Below, one piece after another: positions 1-14,600 of a stretch of 64,000 bases of DNA (within the stretch, counting starts at the first letter, position 1; each line of letters begins with the position of its first letter). Under the pieces are notes generated by a model. It was not told where the DNA came from. It made no database searches and saw nothing but the letters and a program-made list of their open reading frames with translations. Where the stretch lies: assembly GCF_000002235.5 (NCBI RefSeq), contig NW_022145605.1, positions 37,457,141 through 37,521,140 on the forward strand. The letters are read 5' to 3'. Source of the stretch: Strongylocentrotus purpuratus (taxonomy: Eukaryota > Echinodermata > Echinoidea > Camarodonta > Strongylocentrotidae). A program made the position numbers and the translations under genes.

Positions 1-545
1 GCGTCGTCTGTAGTTGTATTATACCCGATTGGCCCCGAGTCAGTCCACGGGAAAGACACGTAGTCTCATCATGCTACACCCCTTTTAAACAATTTAAAGA
101 TACATAGGAGGGGTCTCTCATGGGGAATTCGACACAGTTTGGGTGTTTACCCAATAACAGGTCTTGTCAATCCCCAGAATTCGCCTTCAGATTTATGACC
201 AACAAGCCTTTTGTAATGCAGTGCATTCTCCCATATGGTAAAGCCATTATATCACTTTTCCCTCAACCGAAGCCTCTCCGAGAGAGATGAGGAGGTATTT
301 TGTGATAGGCCTACAGGTTTGCTGGGTGCAGACTTGTACACACATTAATGGTAATTCGACCATGTCTGGTGTTAGCGAAATATGGCCTTGTGCACCTGGT
401 TACTGGTGACCCACTCCCTTTGAATAACTTCTTTCATAATGCTAATAAATTATCATTTTGATTTAAGATTACACTCTGAGGGACCTTGTTTTCATGATAT
501 GCTGTCTTTTGGTGAAAATCTGATGTGTGTGTACACCACAGATAG
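1..545. other. non-coding, no feature recognised
   Basis: No exon, tRNA or clear repeat was recognised. The stretch is probably an upstream intron of the vWF-D/FN3 gene, since that gene must start outside the window. Confidence 0.3.
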
Positions 546-1774
546 TTAGGTGATACGTAACGAAGTCTACGTATCACCTTTTGATTTCGTCAAGATTGTT
601 ATTTATTTATTATTATTATTATTTATTATTATTCTTCCTCGAATTTGTTCGCAGGATATCTCAAGACTGAATGAAGCCATTGTTATGAATCTTTCAATGA
701 TGATAGATCTTAGTCTAACTTAGAACTGCGTGACTTTTCAAAGACTCAAAGTCATCATGACGTCATCTAGGCGCCATTTTGTGAAAATCAACTAATGATC
801 ATATCTTCATAACGGAAAAGTATTTCTCATTCATAATTATCACGATTAAGATCAATATCCGTCCGGTCAATTTCAGGTCAAAAAACGTGCGCAAATGCGC
901 GCGTGCGCTCGTCCAAAAATTTAAAATGCTCTAAATCATCCCAAATTTTTTTGGCATACGTTTCAGGCCATATGGAGCATTTGATAAAATAATTACGCAC
1001 ACGCCCATGCGCGCGCGTTTTCGCACGTACTGGCATTTTGCAACATAGAATCGCCGATTTTTCCAAGCATTTTGATAATTTGTTCACCTTTTATTAACGC
1101 AATAAGCGTCCGTCAAAGTTGACAGCACGCGCGGATTTGCGTTATCTTTATCCACAATACATTGGCAAAAACATGCCTATATAAAATTAATTGTAACTCT
1201 TTATAATAGATAGAAACTCCTAATATTTTTTCATATTTGGATAGGTTATGAGTCGGAGATATGATTTCATGTCTCATTTGATCCTCAATTAACTTATGAC
1301 GTCATCATAATGGCCTCCAAACTCAAAATTTCAATTTGCATATTATGACGTCAGCATATTTTTGGAAAATTGATTGTATCTCTGTAAATATCGATCAATT
1401 TTCTTTTAAATTTTGATATGTTCTAGCTGAGACAATTTTCTACAAATGCAGTATTCACAATTTTTATTTTTGACAAAAGTATCATGGTGTATTTTTGCGA
1501 TTAAAGGAGGCATGTCAATTTTTCACATTTTGCGTGTATTCTCTATGGGACATGACTTTTTCTCAAAACTGGATTCTACACTCCTGTCTTTCGCGAGCAA
1601 AATCTCTATTGTTTTAGCTTCGTTTTCGCTGAGCTTCGAATATGTTGTAGCTGAGACAATGAGCTATCACAAGTGTGCCCTTTATTTTTCGATTAGATGC
1701 CGGGATCATGCTCATATTTCACTTGCAAAGTAGGATTTCAGAATTCCATTTCCCGTTTACGTGTAATCGCTATG

Positions 1775-1849
1775 GGAGATGTTTTGGTATATCGGTAACG
1801 CACTTGACTTCCAACCTCAAGATCCCTGGTTCGAGTCCGGGTGTCTCCA
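1775..1849 (+). tRNA. tRNA-like sequence, atypical anticodon loop
   Basis: A 7-bp acceptor stem can form (GGAGATG with TGTCTCC, two G-T pairs). There is a 5-bp T arm with a perfect B-box (GGTTCGAGTCC) and a 5-bp anticodon stem CTTGA/TCAAG, but the loop is nine bases (CTTCCAACC) instead of seven. A T-run follows within five bases, like a Pol III stop. The D arm is weak. It lies inside the hairpin-ended repeat. Either an odd Gly/Trp-like tRNA, a tRNA pseudogene or a SINE head. Confidence 0.35.
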
Positions 1850-2175
1850 ACAATTTTTTGCTTCACTCTTTTTTTCCTTTTGACCTTCACTGTACCATCT
1901 CCTTTGATTATTTAAACACGTAGAATCGCAAATAATGTCATAAATAACCCTTTTTACTTTATTATTACCCTATTTTCACTTAATCCATTACTTTTTGCGT
2001 GTAATCCCTATGGGAGATGACTTTTTCTCAAATCTGGAGTCTACATTCCTGTCTTTTGCGAGCAATATCGCCGTTACTTCTGCTTGGATTTTGTTGATTT
2101 TTGAGTATGTTGTAGCTGAGACTATATGCTATCTAAATCAACCCTCATTTTTTCAATAAGATGTCATGATCGCGC

Positions 2176-2235
2176 TCATGATCATGATCATGATCATCAT
2201 GATCATCATTATCATAATGATGATAATCATTTATC
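2176..2235. repeat. (ATGATC)-type simple repeat
   Basis: A run of atgatc / atcatc units inside hairpin-ended repeat copy 1, locally self-complementary. Confidence 0.7.
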
Positions 2236-2575
2236 AATTACATTTTCATTTCTTTGAATAAGATAAAATCGTCAAAAGGTGTTCTTCATGATGTAAATTA
2301 GAGTCAAATGTGTAACTGGTTACTGTACAGGGTCAAAGGTCATATATTGTTTCAATCTATCTTCCCTAGATCCATGATGATCAAGGAGACACAATTTAAT
2401 CTTGACATATGAATAGATCATAATGGGAGAAGCATATAAATGGGAGAAGCATTTTACAAAACAATATATCGTGTAATGCATTATTCGTTATGTAAACCAT
2501 TATCATACGTATCACCTAATTCGTCTAAGTGACGAATTAAAGTCTAGTTTATTCTTATACCATTTTATCTTACAG

Positions 2576-2799
2576 TGTATGACCTTCAAGTGTGCACCAT
2601 CTATGGTGACCCACATTATGTTACCTTTGATGGGCAAGATTATACCTTCCAAGGGGATTGCGTTTACACGTTAGTCACCTCTGATTGCATCAATGGCACC
2701 TCAGATAACACCTTCAGCGTCACAGCTACAGCAGCAAAGGATAGTGATACACACAGCTTCACATACACCAGGGAACTTGTTGTGAATGTTGAGGGACTG
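2576..2799 (+). CDS. receptor exon: vWF-D domain, first part
   Basis: Acceptor ..cttacag and donor CTG|gtgagt. The exon begins with the last two bases of a split codon and ends in phase 0. It carries the hallmark vWF-D start ([14 protein letters not shown]), followed by the strand that usually reads [11 protein letters not shown]. The upstream exon, which supplies the first base of the split codon, is not visible in the window. Confidence 0.88.
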
Positions 2800-5700
2800 G
2801 TGAGTAATAATAATAATAGCTTGTTCTTATATTGCACTTTTCAGGACCGCAGGCCCTCTCAAAGCACTTTAAAAATATATATTATTACCCCGGTCATCGG
2901 ATTCAGGCTTACCTGCACACATTGTATGCACGTTGTCCACTCCCTGGGGAGCATTCCAGCCAGGCTTCATTTTTACAAGCGCACACTTGCTAATCTAAGC
3001 ACATTAGCTTTCGCATCTTCCGGGTTCCCATTTAACACCTGGATGGAGAGTGGCAAACATAGATCAATGTCTTGCCATTGACATAAATATAGGGTTGCAG
3101 TATCTCGAGAGTCTTTACAGAGTACTAGCAGGTTATTTCTGAGGTTCTCATTGACCTGATACTAAATTATTCTAGAAATTCTTTTGCTTGGTGGTAGAGA
3201 ATTTTACAATGCAGTTTCGTAATTGGTTACTATTGAAGTCAGTATTTCAAACACTCTGAAGCAGAGACGATTACATACAAAATATATTACAATCTTGTTT
3301 TAAGTTTCATTTTCAGGTGGGCTGTATAACGTACAGACCACCTTATAATTTCGTTAGAATTGCCTTTATTTATTATTATTAAATATTTTTCTTATTTCTA
3401 ACCACTTTTTTGTGAACAAAATAACACGAAAATGGCTCAATCAAATGCCTTGAAATTTGGCACACATATGTATAGGCATATGTACGAAGCACAATAACGT
3501 TTTCAACATTGACCTTCACTGATGACGTCATCTAGGCGCCATTTTGTAAAATTTTACGAAAATCAACTCATGATCATATCTTCATAACCAAAAGGTATTT
3601 CTCATTCATATTTATTATGATCAAGGTCAATATCCGTCCGGTCAATTTCAGGTCAAATAACGCGCGCGTGCGCGTACGTCCGCGCGTAAATGCGCGCGCA
3701 AAATTTTAAAATGCTCAAAATCGTCTCAAAATCATTTTGCATACGTTTAAGGCCATTCTAAGCATTTTATAAAAAATTGCTCACACGCGCATGCGCGCGC
3801 GTTTTCGCGCGTAAAACTTTTACACAACATAGAATCGCCATTTTTTTTCTTTCATAATATTCCACATATTTTTACAAACAAATTGATACCATGTTTGTCT
3901 CTTAATGACTATTAATAACGGAATGATCGACCGTTTAACATAAATTTCAGTGCGCGCGAGCTCTTGTAATACATAGCATATATGGGCAAAAACATGCCTA
4001 TACAAAATCCATTGTAGCTCTTTAGGCTGCAAGGTGACCCCAATTTTGTTTTCATATTTTGATAGAAAATAAATTGGAGATATGATTTCATGTTTCATTT
4101 GACCCTCAATTAACTCATGACGTCATCATAATGACCTCTGAACTCAAAATTTCAATTTGCATATTATGATGTCAGCATATTTTTTTTAAATTGACTGTAT
4201 CTCTAAAAATATTGATCAATTTTCTTCCAAATTTTGATATGTTCTACCTGAGACAATGTTCTACAAATATGGCTGCCATAAATTTTCATTTTGACAAAGG
4301 CATCAGGACGTATTTGTGCGATTAAAGGAGGCATGTCAATTTTTCACTTTTTGCGTGTATTCTCTAAGGGACATGAGTTTTTCTCAAAACTGGATTCTAC
4401 ATTTCCGTCTTTCGCGAGCAATATCTCTGTCGTTTTAGCTTTGTTTACGCTGAACTTCGAGTATGTTGTAGCTGAGACAATATGCTATCTCAAATGTGCC
4501 CTTTATTTTGTCTTAAATTTTAGTTGGACCAGCCCACCTATACTTGTTTCAAACAAGTATTACAAATCTAGTTCAATTTGTATTTCTTTGTACGAAATGT
4601 TATTAAGCTTTTTAATTTGGCCTTTGAATGATAGATTTTCTATAGAAATGTAAAATTCTAAAGACAAATTATGAAATATCAATGTGTTTGACTTGTTTGA
4701 TTTCTCTCCTTAAGAGAATAGGTTCGGAATAAAGGAATGTTTCAGAGAATACAGGCTGAAAACTTTCTTTGAAATAATGCTATTACATTTTCATGTTTTC
4801 AGAAGGTTGGAGATGTTACCAAATTTATAACTCATAAATTCATGCCCTTTGTCTTCTCATCCCCCTTTCTGTTGTTATATCTAGGCTATCACCATGACAA
4901 CTACCGATATCTTCCTTGATGGTGTTCGCGTCAATGTTCCTTTCTACAAGAACAATGTATACTTTACGCAGAGTGGAGAATATAAGGTAAAGACTACATT
5001 TCATCTGCATTTATCCACCAACCTCCAAATATTTTACCATGCCTGTGCATTTACAGGTACTGTTCCATTGAATTAAGGAAATTCATATTTTGATTAATGG
5101 TTAATTAGGTCATTTGTTCAAGATTGTACAAAAATCAATGTACACTGTACAAAGAAAAAAAAGATTTTGTTTGAGATTCATCATAGTTAATATCTGCTCT
5201 TTGTTTGTTGGGTTATTTTTTTATTTATTTTTTTAATTTTTTTTGGGGGGGAGGGGGTTAGATTTGTTTTTCAGAGGGAATGTTCTGTAAATTTTTTAGC
5301 ATATTAACAAACGAGGATATTGGTCACACACTCTATCTCTGCAAGATTTCTCAAAGATTGCAAATGGTATTCTTTGAAGTGTATGTATACTATAATTATT
5401 TATTGGTAGTGTTTTATTCTCATTTTTTCTGCTTATTCCTCCTATACTCCCTTCTCCCATTCTCCTCCTCTTGTTACACTATGACTCTCTTTGTCTTTAT
5501 TTACTACTCTCAATGCTCTCTTTATACCTGACCCTGTCTCTGTCGTTTAACCATCTCCCAATCTCTCTCTCTCTCTCTGTTTCTCTCTCTAGGTTGTGAT
5601 GACAAACTATGATCTAGCAGTGAGATGGGATGGAGTGAGCACAGCCGAGGTGTGGCTCTCCGAGTACTACGACGGCAATGTATGTGGACTGTGTGGCAAC

Positions 5701-8607
5701 CTGGACGGTGATGCTAACAATGATTTCACTAAACCCGATGGATCTGAGGTGAGTATGCACGTCTCTCCCTGATTAAATATCAGAGACTAAGTTTTTTGTA
5801 TATATCGCTGTGAAGCTTAAATAATTTTAATTTTCTGATTAATGGTTGAAGTTGCAAGTTACTATTAACCCTAATATGGCCGGGGGGGGGGCATTATGGC
5901 CCCCTCCACAATTTTTCTGATTACTCTGGAACGCATGTGGATGGCGCCCCGCCGCTCGCTGACTTTTTTTTTCGAGTCTTGCGCAACTTTTAAAAGAATT
6001 TTTTTTTAAATCGGACCTACGGTTACAAGGTCACGTGACCTTTTGTCTTTGCATGTCAGCCCGAAAATCACTCATTTTCATGATTTGTGTACAAAACATA
6101 TGGAAAAGTCATTTTTCCCCAAAACAGATCAAACATGGGTTATCGGGTCTTGTTAAAAGTTTAGGTGGTTGTTTTGGGAGTCAAAATAGTTGAATTGTAG
6201 TAAGAAATGAAATAAAACAACAAAAACAATGAAATACATAAGTTAAAAATACAATGAAATACATAAGAAATTATCAAAACAAGGGATAACATAAGGAATA
6301 AGCTGGCTCTTCCAAATTTTTTTGTCGTATTATTATTAAGAATGGTCTAATGAATATATGTAGTGAAAAAGAATGCTTAAATATGAATAATATATGATTT
6401 ATGGGTAAAAATGTGATTTTTATGACTTTATGTGCATAAATTACCATAAATATGCAAATGAGTGAATTTTCAAAACATTGAAATTATCATATAATTCTAT
6501 CCACTTCACTTGACATGCGTGCAAATTTTCCAGGCGATCGGCCGCTTTGCGGCCGAGATCTTAAGGGGGGCCATAATGGCCCCCCCCCCCCGGCCGTACT
6601 AAGACCTCAAATAGCCCGGCCTTTTTAGAGTTAATTGATAAGATAGCATCATTCATACAATACTGTTGATAAGCATTATTACACCATACTATGTTCGGTT
6701 TAGAACAAATCCAAAACATGTGCTATCAGTAAAATATAGTCAGTATATCTATCTAGAAAGTAGCTACTTTAATAGTGTTGATATAAGTAACAGGGCCCTC
6801 GGTGTTGGCACTTCATTGTTCCTATGGAGGAAAAAAAACGTGGATTGGAAATATAAAAATGAGAAGATGTTTTGCCTTGAGCATGAATAAGCATCTACTT
6901 TTAATGAAGATGTGTAGATGTACTTGAGTAATTCTTTTGATGTCTTTTGAATGGTATTTATCAGATTATAAAAAATGTATGTTTACAATAAAGAATTCTT
7001 TCTTTTGAATACGAGGTGATCATCTAATCTTTATTTTGTTCTCATTTAACATAAATGTATTTTCTATTTAAATGGAAAATTCCATTTACATATATCTTGT
7101 AAAAGATCAAGGATAATTCTTGAATGATCAGTTATTTCATGAGGATACCAATTGATTTGGATTTTACCTATTTATATTTTGTTTTTGCTGCTGTTATTTG
7201 TTTTATTCTTACCAAACAGGGCCTCATGGAGACCACCAAATTGGTGATATGTGCCACCCTGTATAAATATCAGAAATAAATAAATACATGAATAATTTTA
7301 TTGTGATTATCACTTGAAATATCTTCAGGCATCATCCATTGAAGACTTTGGAGATAGCTGGAGTGATGGAGCTATCTCCTGCCCTGAGACACCAACAGAC
7401 ACTAACCCTTGTGATACAGATGCAACCCTAAGGGATAATGCAGTCACGCAGTGCTCAAATTACCTCAATGATACAAGTAAGTTGTAAATGTGGATCTACT
7501 GTTAAAGGTTATACAAAGTTTAGGTATGGGGTCATGATATTGGAAGCATATGCGATTTTACAATATTCAATGATTGCTTTTGCGGACGAAATTGAGTCTA
7601 GAGTGATAAAATTGTAACGAATAAACTCTTTATGTTGTATAGCTCCCTCTCAAGATTGATATTACTTTACCTTTAAAACATTGTTTCTTGACTACAATCA
7701 ACCAATTTGTTATTCCCGTTTGGAAATTATATATCAGAACTGCATATTCTGAGATTTTCATGGTCGCAGCTACCATGAAATGGCTGTAGGCGCTATTTGA
7801 AATATTTGAAATCTACCAGGAGCAACAGTAAATTTTGATTATTCGATTTCAATTTTTAGGTGCTAAATTTTCTATTACTTACCGTATAATACATTCACAG
7901 TGGCATCCAAATATATCAAAATTGTAAAGAATTATTATCCACCCTATTGTCAAAATTTCCCAAAACTTTGCATTACCTTTAACCTTTAGGTGATATTTAA
8001 TCTTTTGGGGTCAAGAGATATAATGAACTCAAGAGGTGCATGTAGCATGATTTGAAACAAGCAAACAAACAGAATAAATATCCCGTACTAAAATATCACT
8101 CATATACATGTAAGATTACTGCATTTTTGTCTTTGTGCAATCTTCTAATAGATAGAACGAGGGAAAGAAAAGTAGAAATGTGAGAGACAAATTTTGATTG
8201 TAATGCATTTACAGATATTGATTTTCTTTAAATTTCAAACAAGATTTATTCTTTCATTTATGATATACATGTATACCAAATAAACCCCAACTCCTTGTCT
8301 TGTAATAAAAGGTGTTAAAGTCCCTGTTTGATGGGGCCATAATAATTGTGTTTATTGAAAAAAGTATGATATAATTTGTCAGTAATTCTACGGCAGAGAC
8401 CAATTACGCTAGATGCATGAATGAACTCACACTTTTCAACCAATTGTCCACCGTTTTATCTTACTAAGGAATTCCATTCAATTGATCTTGTTATTCAAAT
8501 ATTGTGAGTTACCATTGACAAAAAGATGTGACATACGTATGAATGTATCTTTACTCAATAATGATTGATCTATTTTCTCTCTCTCTTTCTCTCTTTCCCT
8601 CTCTCTT

Positions 8608-8645
<38 letters not shown>

Positions 8646-11600
8646 TCCTTCCAGATGTGTTTGGTGATTGCTATTCGACTGTCACCCTGGATCCATACTA
8701 TGAGAGCTGTCTGTATGATATGTGTGCAACAAACCTGAATAGCTCAGTCTTGTGTAACATCGTCGAGGTGTATGCTACACGCTGCCAGCTCCAGACAGAT
8801 TGGAAGCGTAATGTTGACGGTCCCTGTTGTAAGTTTTGTTTAATTCTTATCCTTTATGTCACTTTTAGTCAAAGAATGAGTCTCAATATTAATGATAATA
8901 TTCCTGATGACTTCCTTTGTTACATAATAACTTGGATGTAGGGAATTAGGTTTTATAGCCATCGTGGTAAGCAGAGTTTTCAAATATAATTGGCCCACGT
9001 CTGCTTCAGGTATAATCATGCTTTCTATTTTAAAAATGGAAGGATTAGTATCATGAGATATTAATTCTATCATACAACTTCTGAATCTAAATGATATTTC
9101 AATATACTCAATGAGAAAATATCTTAGGAAAGTCTTTTCAATATTATGCTGTACAAAAATTTAACGATGATTATATTTGAAAATCTCTCATGAGTTTGGT
9201 TTCAGGTGCAAACAAATATCTCAATCCATCATTGTGTAGAATGCATACGTTGGATTGCAAATCAATATCAATTTTCTATGATTTTTTTAGAAATTAACAT
9301 CTATTATTGTTTATTTGTTTCCTTTTTACAATATCGCTCCAGCTTATGACTGTCCTGCAAACTCAGTGTACAGTTCTTGCGTGACAGAATGTCCATCGTC
9401 CTGCGCTGACCTAGGAACTGTTGACCAGTGTACCAGTCTAGATCTTGGATGCACATCTGGATGTGTGTGTGAAGAAGGGTTTGTCTACGAGGATGACCAG
9501 TGTACCGTGGCTAGCCTGTGTGGGTGCACGTACAATGGACTGTATTTCAAGGTGAGCATTCACCCTTATTTCCCCCATTTGCTAGTTTTAATTCAAAAAA
9601 TTTATTGTTCACTTCAGATCACTCAGAACTCTTCATAAGATGGTCCTGGGGGGTGTTTCACAAAACTTGTTATCAGTGACAAATGACAGTTTTTGTTATA
9701 AGCTACTGAAATCCTTGCTTCTGATTGGTTATCAGCAGATTTATCACTGATTTTTGTCATTTGTCATTGAAAAAAGGCTTTGTGAAACGGGTCCCTGGAG
9801 TCCTTGGATCAAGACCATGATCAAACTTTGTAACATTCATTCGGGATTACGATGCAGGTCTCAAATTCGAGACCGTTACAGAACTCACCGAGTATCATTG
9901 GTAATCTCTCCCCACTGTCATGATTCCATTTTTCAATACAATGAAGAGGGACGTAACAATTTGTATTTAGTCCCTAAGGTCCTATAGTCCCTCTATTAGT
10001 ACTAAAGGTATTTATCAGGGTCCAGACCAAAGTTAATCACTAGTCACTAACCACTCACCTCTGTCATTTCATTCTATAGAGCAATGAGGAGTACATTTCA
10101 GATGGATGTGGCCAGCGTTGCGTGTGCGATGGTTTGTCACACATGATGTCCTGTGAATCCATCCAGTGTGCTTTCAATGGAGTCTGTGAGATCAGAGATG
10201 GCAACAGAGCCTGCTACTGTCAAGATTCAACAGATGGTGCTACCTGCTACAATGCAACAGGTAATCAAGTCTCTCTATGGGTACTGATGAGATTTTTTGT
10301 GAGTTAATGAGTGACCCTGTGATCTGTAATACTGCCAGATTACTGCATTCTGCTACAAAGCAACCCTGTAATTACCTTACCATTTTCAATTTAAAAGACT
10401 ACTGGTAGGGTACATTTAAGATAAAACCAGGGCCCTAGTTGGATTTTACTTTTTGCTACAGTTTCATAACCAAAGCAAGACAAAGGAACGTTATGTGTTT
10501 AGTGAAGTTACAGTTGCTTTATGTATTCCTGTAACGATTTTTCTTATGCTATTTTTTTCGTTTTCTAAAAATTATGTGTAAGTGTGCCAATCATAGGATT
10601 CTCTTTCAATTTGAATAGGAATGATATTGCCTGCTAGAAAATATAGTCAGTTTTACATTTCCAAAATTCTTTTGCCGTGTCAGATCTCATCATTAGAAGA
10701 TGGAGTTTCAGAGGTAAGCTTTTTTTTTCCAGTGAGAATAAACCTATAGTACAGCGGATTAGCTCCCCATATAACGAGAATTGTGCACTTTTTGATAAAA
10801 GCATGAAACTTCTAGCATAGTTAGTTTAGACCATAAGATTCATTTTCAGATGTGGAGGGAAGTCAGATTTGACCTCTGATGACCCTGAGAGGTCAAATTC
10901 AAAATGGCCGCCAGTCCGCATGGTCTAATGTACAAACACGCTTAACTTTTGAACCAAATAGTCCAGAAAAACATTTAAGGTGTCGTTTCCAACTAAATTG
11001 AGGATGCCAATGTATTTGGTAATACTTTTGAGATCGCCAGATTTCGGGGTTTGGCATTTAGGTCAAGGTTAAGGTCAAAATTGACTAAAAATAGCAAGTT
11101 TTCAATGTTTACAACGAAACAAATCCCATTTATTTGTCATTTGTTCGCTCCTATGTTCTCAAATTTCTTTAAGAGTGGTTCCCCTGCACACCATGAGATT
11201 CATTTTCAGATGTAGAGCGAAATCAGATTTGACCTCTGATGACCCTGAGAGGTCAAATAAAAAATGGCTGCCCGTCCACCGCATAGTCTAATAATTGTCC
11301 AAACACGCTTAACTCTTGAACTAAATAGTCCAGAAAAACGTTTAAGGTGTCATTTCCAACTAAGTTGGGGGTGCCAATTCATTTGGTAATACTTTTGGGT
11401 ACGCCAGAACTCTGGGCTTTGCATGAAGTCAAGGTCAAGGTCAAAATTGGCTAAAAAAATAGCAAGTTTTGAATGTTTACAAAAAGTTTTCCCATTTATT
11501 TGTCCCCCTATGTTCTCACATTTCTTTAAGAGTGGTTCCCCTGCATAGTCTCCATCGTAATCCCTGTCAGTTAGTTTATTTCACTTATTATAGCACCAAA

Positions 11601-14600
11601 CCAGTAGTTGTCTTGTAACTGACCATATGCATATAGCATGGTCAGTGGGCAGCTAGGCAGTATACGGTACAAACCTCAATTCAAGTCAGAGAAACTGCTC
11701 CTTTCCGTTACTGCTCAATAATACTGGTAAGATGTTTTTTAAGTTACTTTGTGTTTTATTTGGTTTAAGTAATTTAAATAATCGCTACAGAGTTTGAGGA
11801 ACATGCCATGAAGCAAACTAACGTTTCCGCTAACACTATACAAACATCACCTTGACCAGCAACCTGGAGTGCAGGCAGCATTCTTGAGGGATGGGAACTT
11901 CTGACAGTACTGAAAGAGATGGGGAATCCATCTCTAGAACAAAGTCAAGACATACTAGTCATTGGCACAAGCGACATATCATGGATATCCAATTGGCTGA
12001 AACGGGGAGAAGGATTGAGACCCTAGGTGAGCAGTACACAAAGTTTGTGACAGAAAGGCTAGAGCAGTGTACGACACCTAGCTGTCACACAAACACTTCA
12101 TACGAACAAGTTGCCATTTTTCAGTCGGCAGCCGGCGAAGGTTATATATATATATATATATATATGTTAAAACAGAAGGCACAGCTTGCAGCACTTAAGA
12201 GTGACTGTGGTCTCTTTTTGGGGATTTACATCTCGTGTCAGACAAGGGATGGAGATATGGACAATTTCTTCTCTCATGAAAACCAGGCAGTCCCGCCAGC
12301 TTTGTTAACTGGAGGTAAATGCGGTTTGGAGTTAAAGCAGATCTACTTCGCTGCCTGGAATCAAATCTGCTCGAAAACAATAGTGCACCTGTGGCCCAAG
12401 CAATAATTATTGATGGTGAAGCTTTGGTTCAAATGCTCAACCCTGGAACATCAAGAACATTTCAAGAGTATGGAGGAAAAGTGTTTGCCCCATAAATCTT
12501 TGCTCAACTCGAGAAAAGCATCCGCATCGACCTTGGCTATGGTGTATACTCACCTGCTATCCTGAAAGCCTCAATAGGGCAGGAAAAGGGAAAGGGCACC
12601 AGGAAAAGGGTGGCTCCTTCTATTTTGCTGCCAGAAAGCTGGAAGGACTTCCTTCGATTCAATGAGAACAAAACCGAATTGTTTGATTTCATGTCATGCG
12701 AAGCCGTTTACCTTGCTCTACCACAGGGCAAGGAACTGTATAATATGCAACAGATGGAAGTGGAGTACTCTGCTCTCCTGCTGAGTCACACTTGGCAGGC
12801 CTTGTCCCATGGGTGTAAAAGGGTATCCATACGTATTGTTGGTACTGATGCGGTTGAACTGGCCGTGGCTTCATTCAGCAAGACAGCTCCTGATGCTGGG
12901 GATCGCTTTTGGTTTCAGATCAAGCTTTCGGTACAAGGCTTTTCATAAAATCATGATAGTTGCCACCATGAGTCTGACACAATGTATGACTCTTCCAATC
13001 TTTCATGCGTTCACCGGGTGTCACACTGTTTCTACATTCACAGGAAAAACTTAGAAGTCTTTCCCAGAGGTGAATGATTCCTTCAATGAACTCCTGTGCA
13101 TGCCTAGGGAGGTCAGTGAAGGATCAATGTTACTGCCAGAGTGATTTGTGGTGCTAATATGACCGAACCAGTGAGAGCATGATAGTGAATGATGCCAGGA
13201 AACAGCTCTTCGCACAGAAGTCTAGAAACCTGGAGAACTTTCCTCCATCCCAGGCAGCACTCAAGCAGCACCTCAAGCGCACTTGCTACCAGGTCAACTG
13301 TTGAAACCAGATATTGGCCAAGAATCCAGAGATGCAGAGCCATCTGACTTGGGCTGGACAAACGAAACAACTGGGTGGCAGCCTCTTTGGACCACTCTCC
13401 CGGAAGCATAAAAATTGTGGCATGAATAATCCACTGTCGCTGCAAGAAAGGATGCAATGAACTGTGATCTTGTTCTGGAGACTGTTAGATTTTGATCGTT
13501 ACCATCATTAGGATATGCATAAGTTGTGGACAGTGCTAAATTCATGTAGATATCTATAGCTGTGGTTACGAACAGGTTTTAGGTCGTATTTGGAATAGCT
13601 TTTTTTTTGTCTTCTGGGCCCAATTTCATAAAGCTGCTAACCGGTAAGCAAATCTTCCTGCTATAACTGTAGCAGACAAATTTGTACCTTGTACGTTCAC
13701 AATGGGTTGCATTGTTACAAAATTCATTTTCGTCCAGTAAGCAGCGTAAGGTTAATGCATTTTCGTGTTCTTACGGTTAGCAGTGCTTTGAAGTAGAAAC
13801 TAATACGTAAGCACAGAACCAACCGATAAGCAGCTCTATGAAATTTGGCCCTGGATAGTCAAAGTGGTGGTACACGGGTCTTTTTATTAATTTTTAAAAT
13901 AATGAAACCTTAAGTGTCAAAATAGAGGCAAAGTTTATTTTAAAAAAGAAAACAGCACTTTTTTTTAGCCTAATATGACCTTTAACTTGACCTTATTGCA
14001 AATCCCTGAGTTCTGGCGATCTCAATGTATTACGTAATGAATTGGCATCCCCAAGTTAGTTGGAAATGACACCTCAAACGTTTTTCTACACTTTTTGGTT
14101 CAAAAGTTACCACGTTTGTACATTAAACCATGCGGACTGGCGGCTATTTTGGATTTGACCTCTTAGGATCATCAGAGGTCACATCAAAGTGTTAAATAAA
14201 CTACCTGAAAAGGATTAAGGTGGAGGACTATGCAGGGGAACCATTCCTAAAGAAATTTGAGAACAAATGACAAATAAATGAGATTTAACCATTTGTAACC
14301 ATTCAAAACTTGCTATTTTTAGTCAATTTTGACCTCGACCTTGACATAAATGCCACACCCTGAGTTCTGGCGATCTCAAATGTACTACCAGATGAACTGG
14401 TATCCCCAATTTAGTTGGAAATGACACCTTAAATGTTTTTCTGGATTATTTGGTTAAAAAGTTACTGCGTTTATACATTAGCCCTTGCGGACTGGCGGCC
14501 ATTTTGGATTTGACCTCTCAGGGTCATCAGAGGTCAAATCAAACTGAAATAGACTACCTGAAAGGGATTAAGGTGGAGGACTATGCAGGGGAACAATTCC

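Larger units (their letters stand above)
546..2519. mobile_element. hairpin-ended repeat, copy 1 (non-coding)
   Basis: The ends are inverted: TTAGGTGATACGTA at 546-559 and its complement at 2506-2519. The left end also folds on itself (AGGTGATACGTA, then TACGTATCACCT within 30 bases). The interior matches the second copy at 3315-4540 in long blocks, such as the one around the tgacgtcatctaggcgccat motif, and contains a second partial copy of its own right portion near 1990-2160. No coding capacity is visible. The family was not recognised. Confidence 0.65.
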
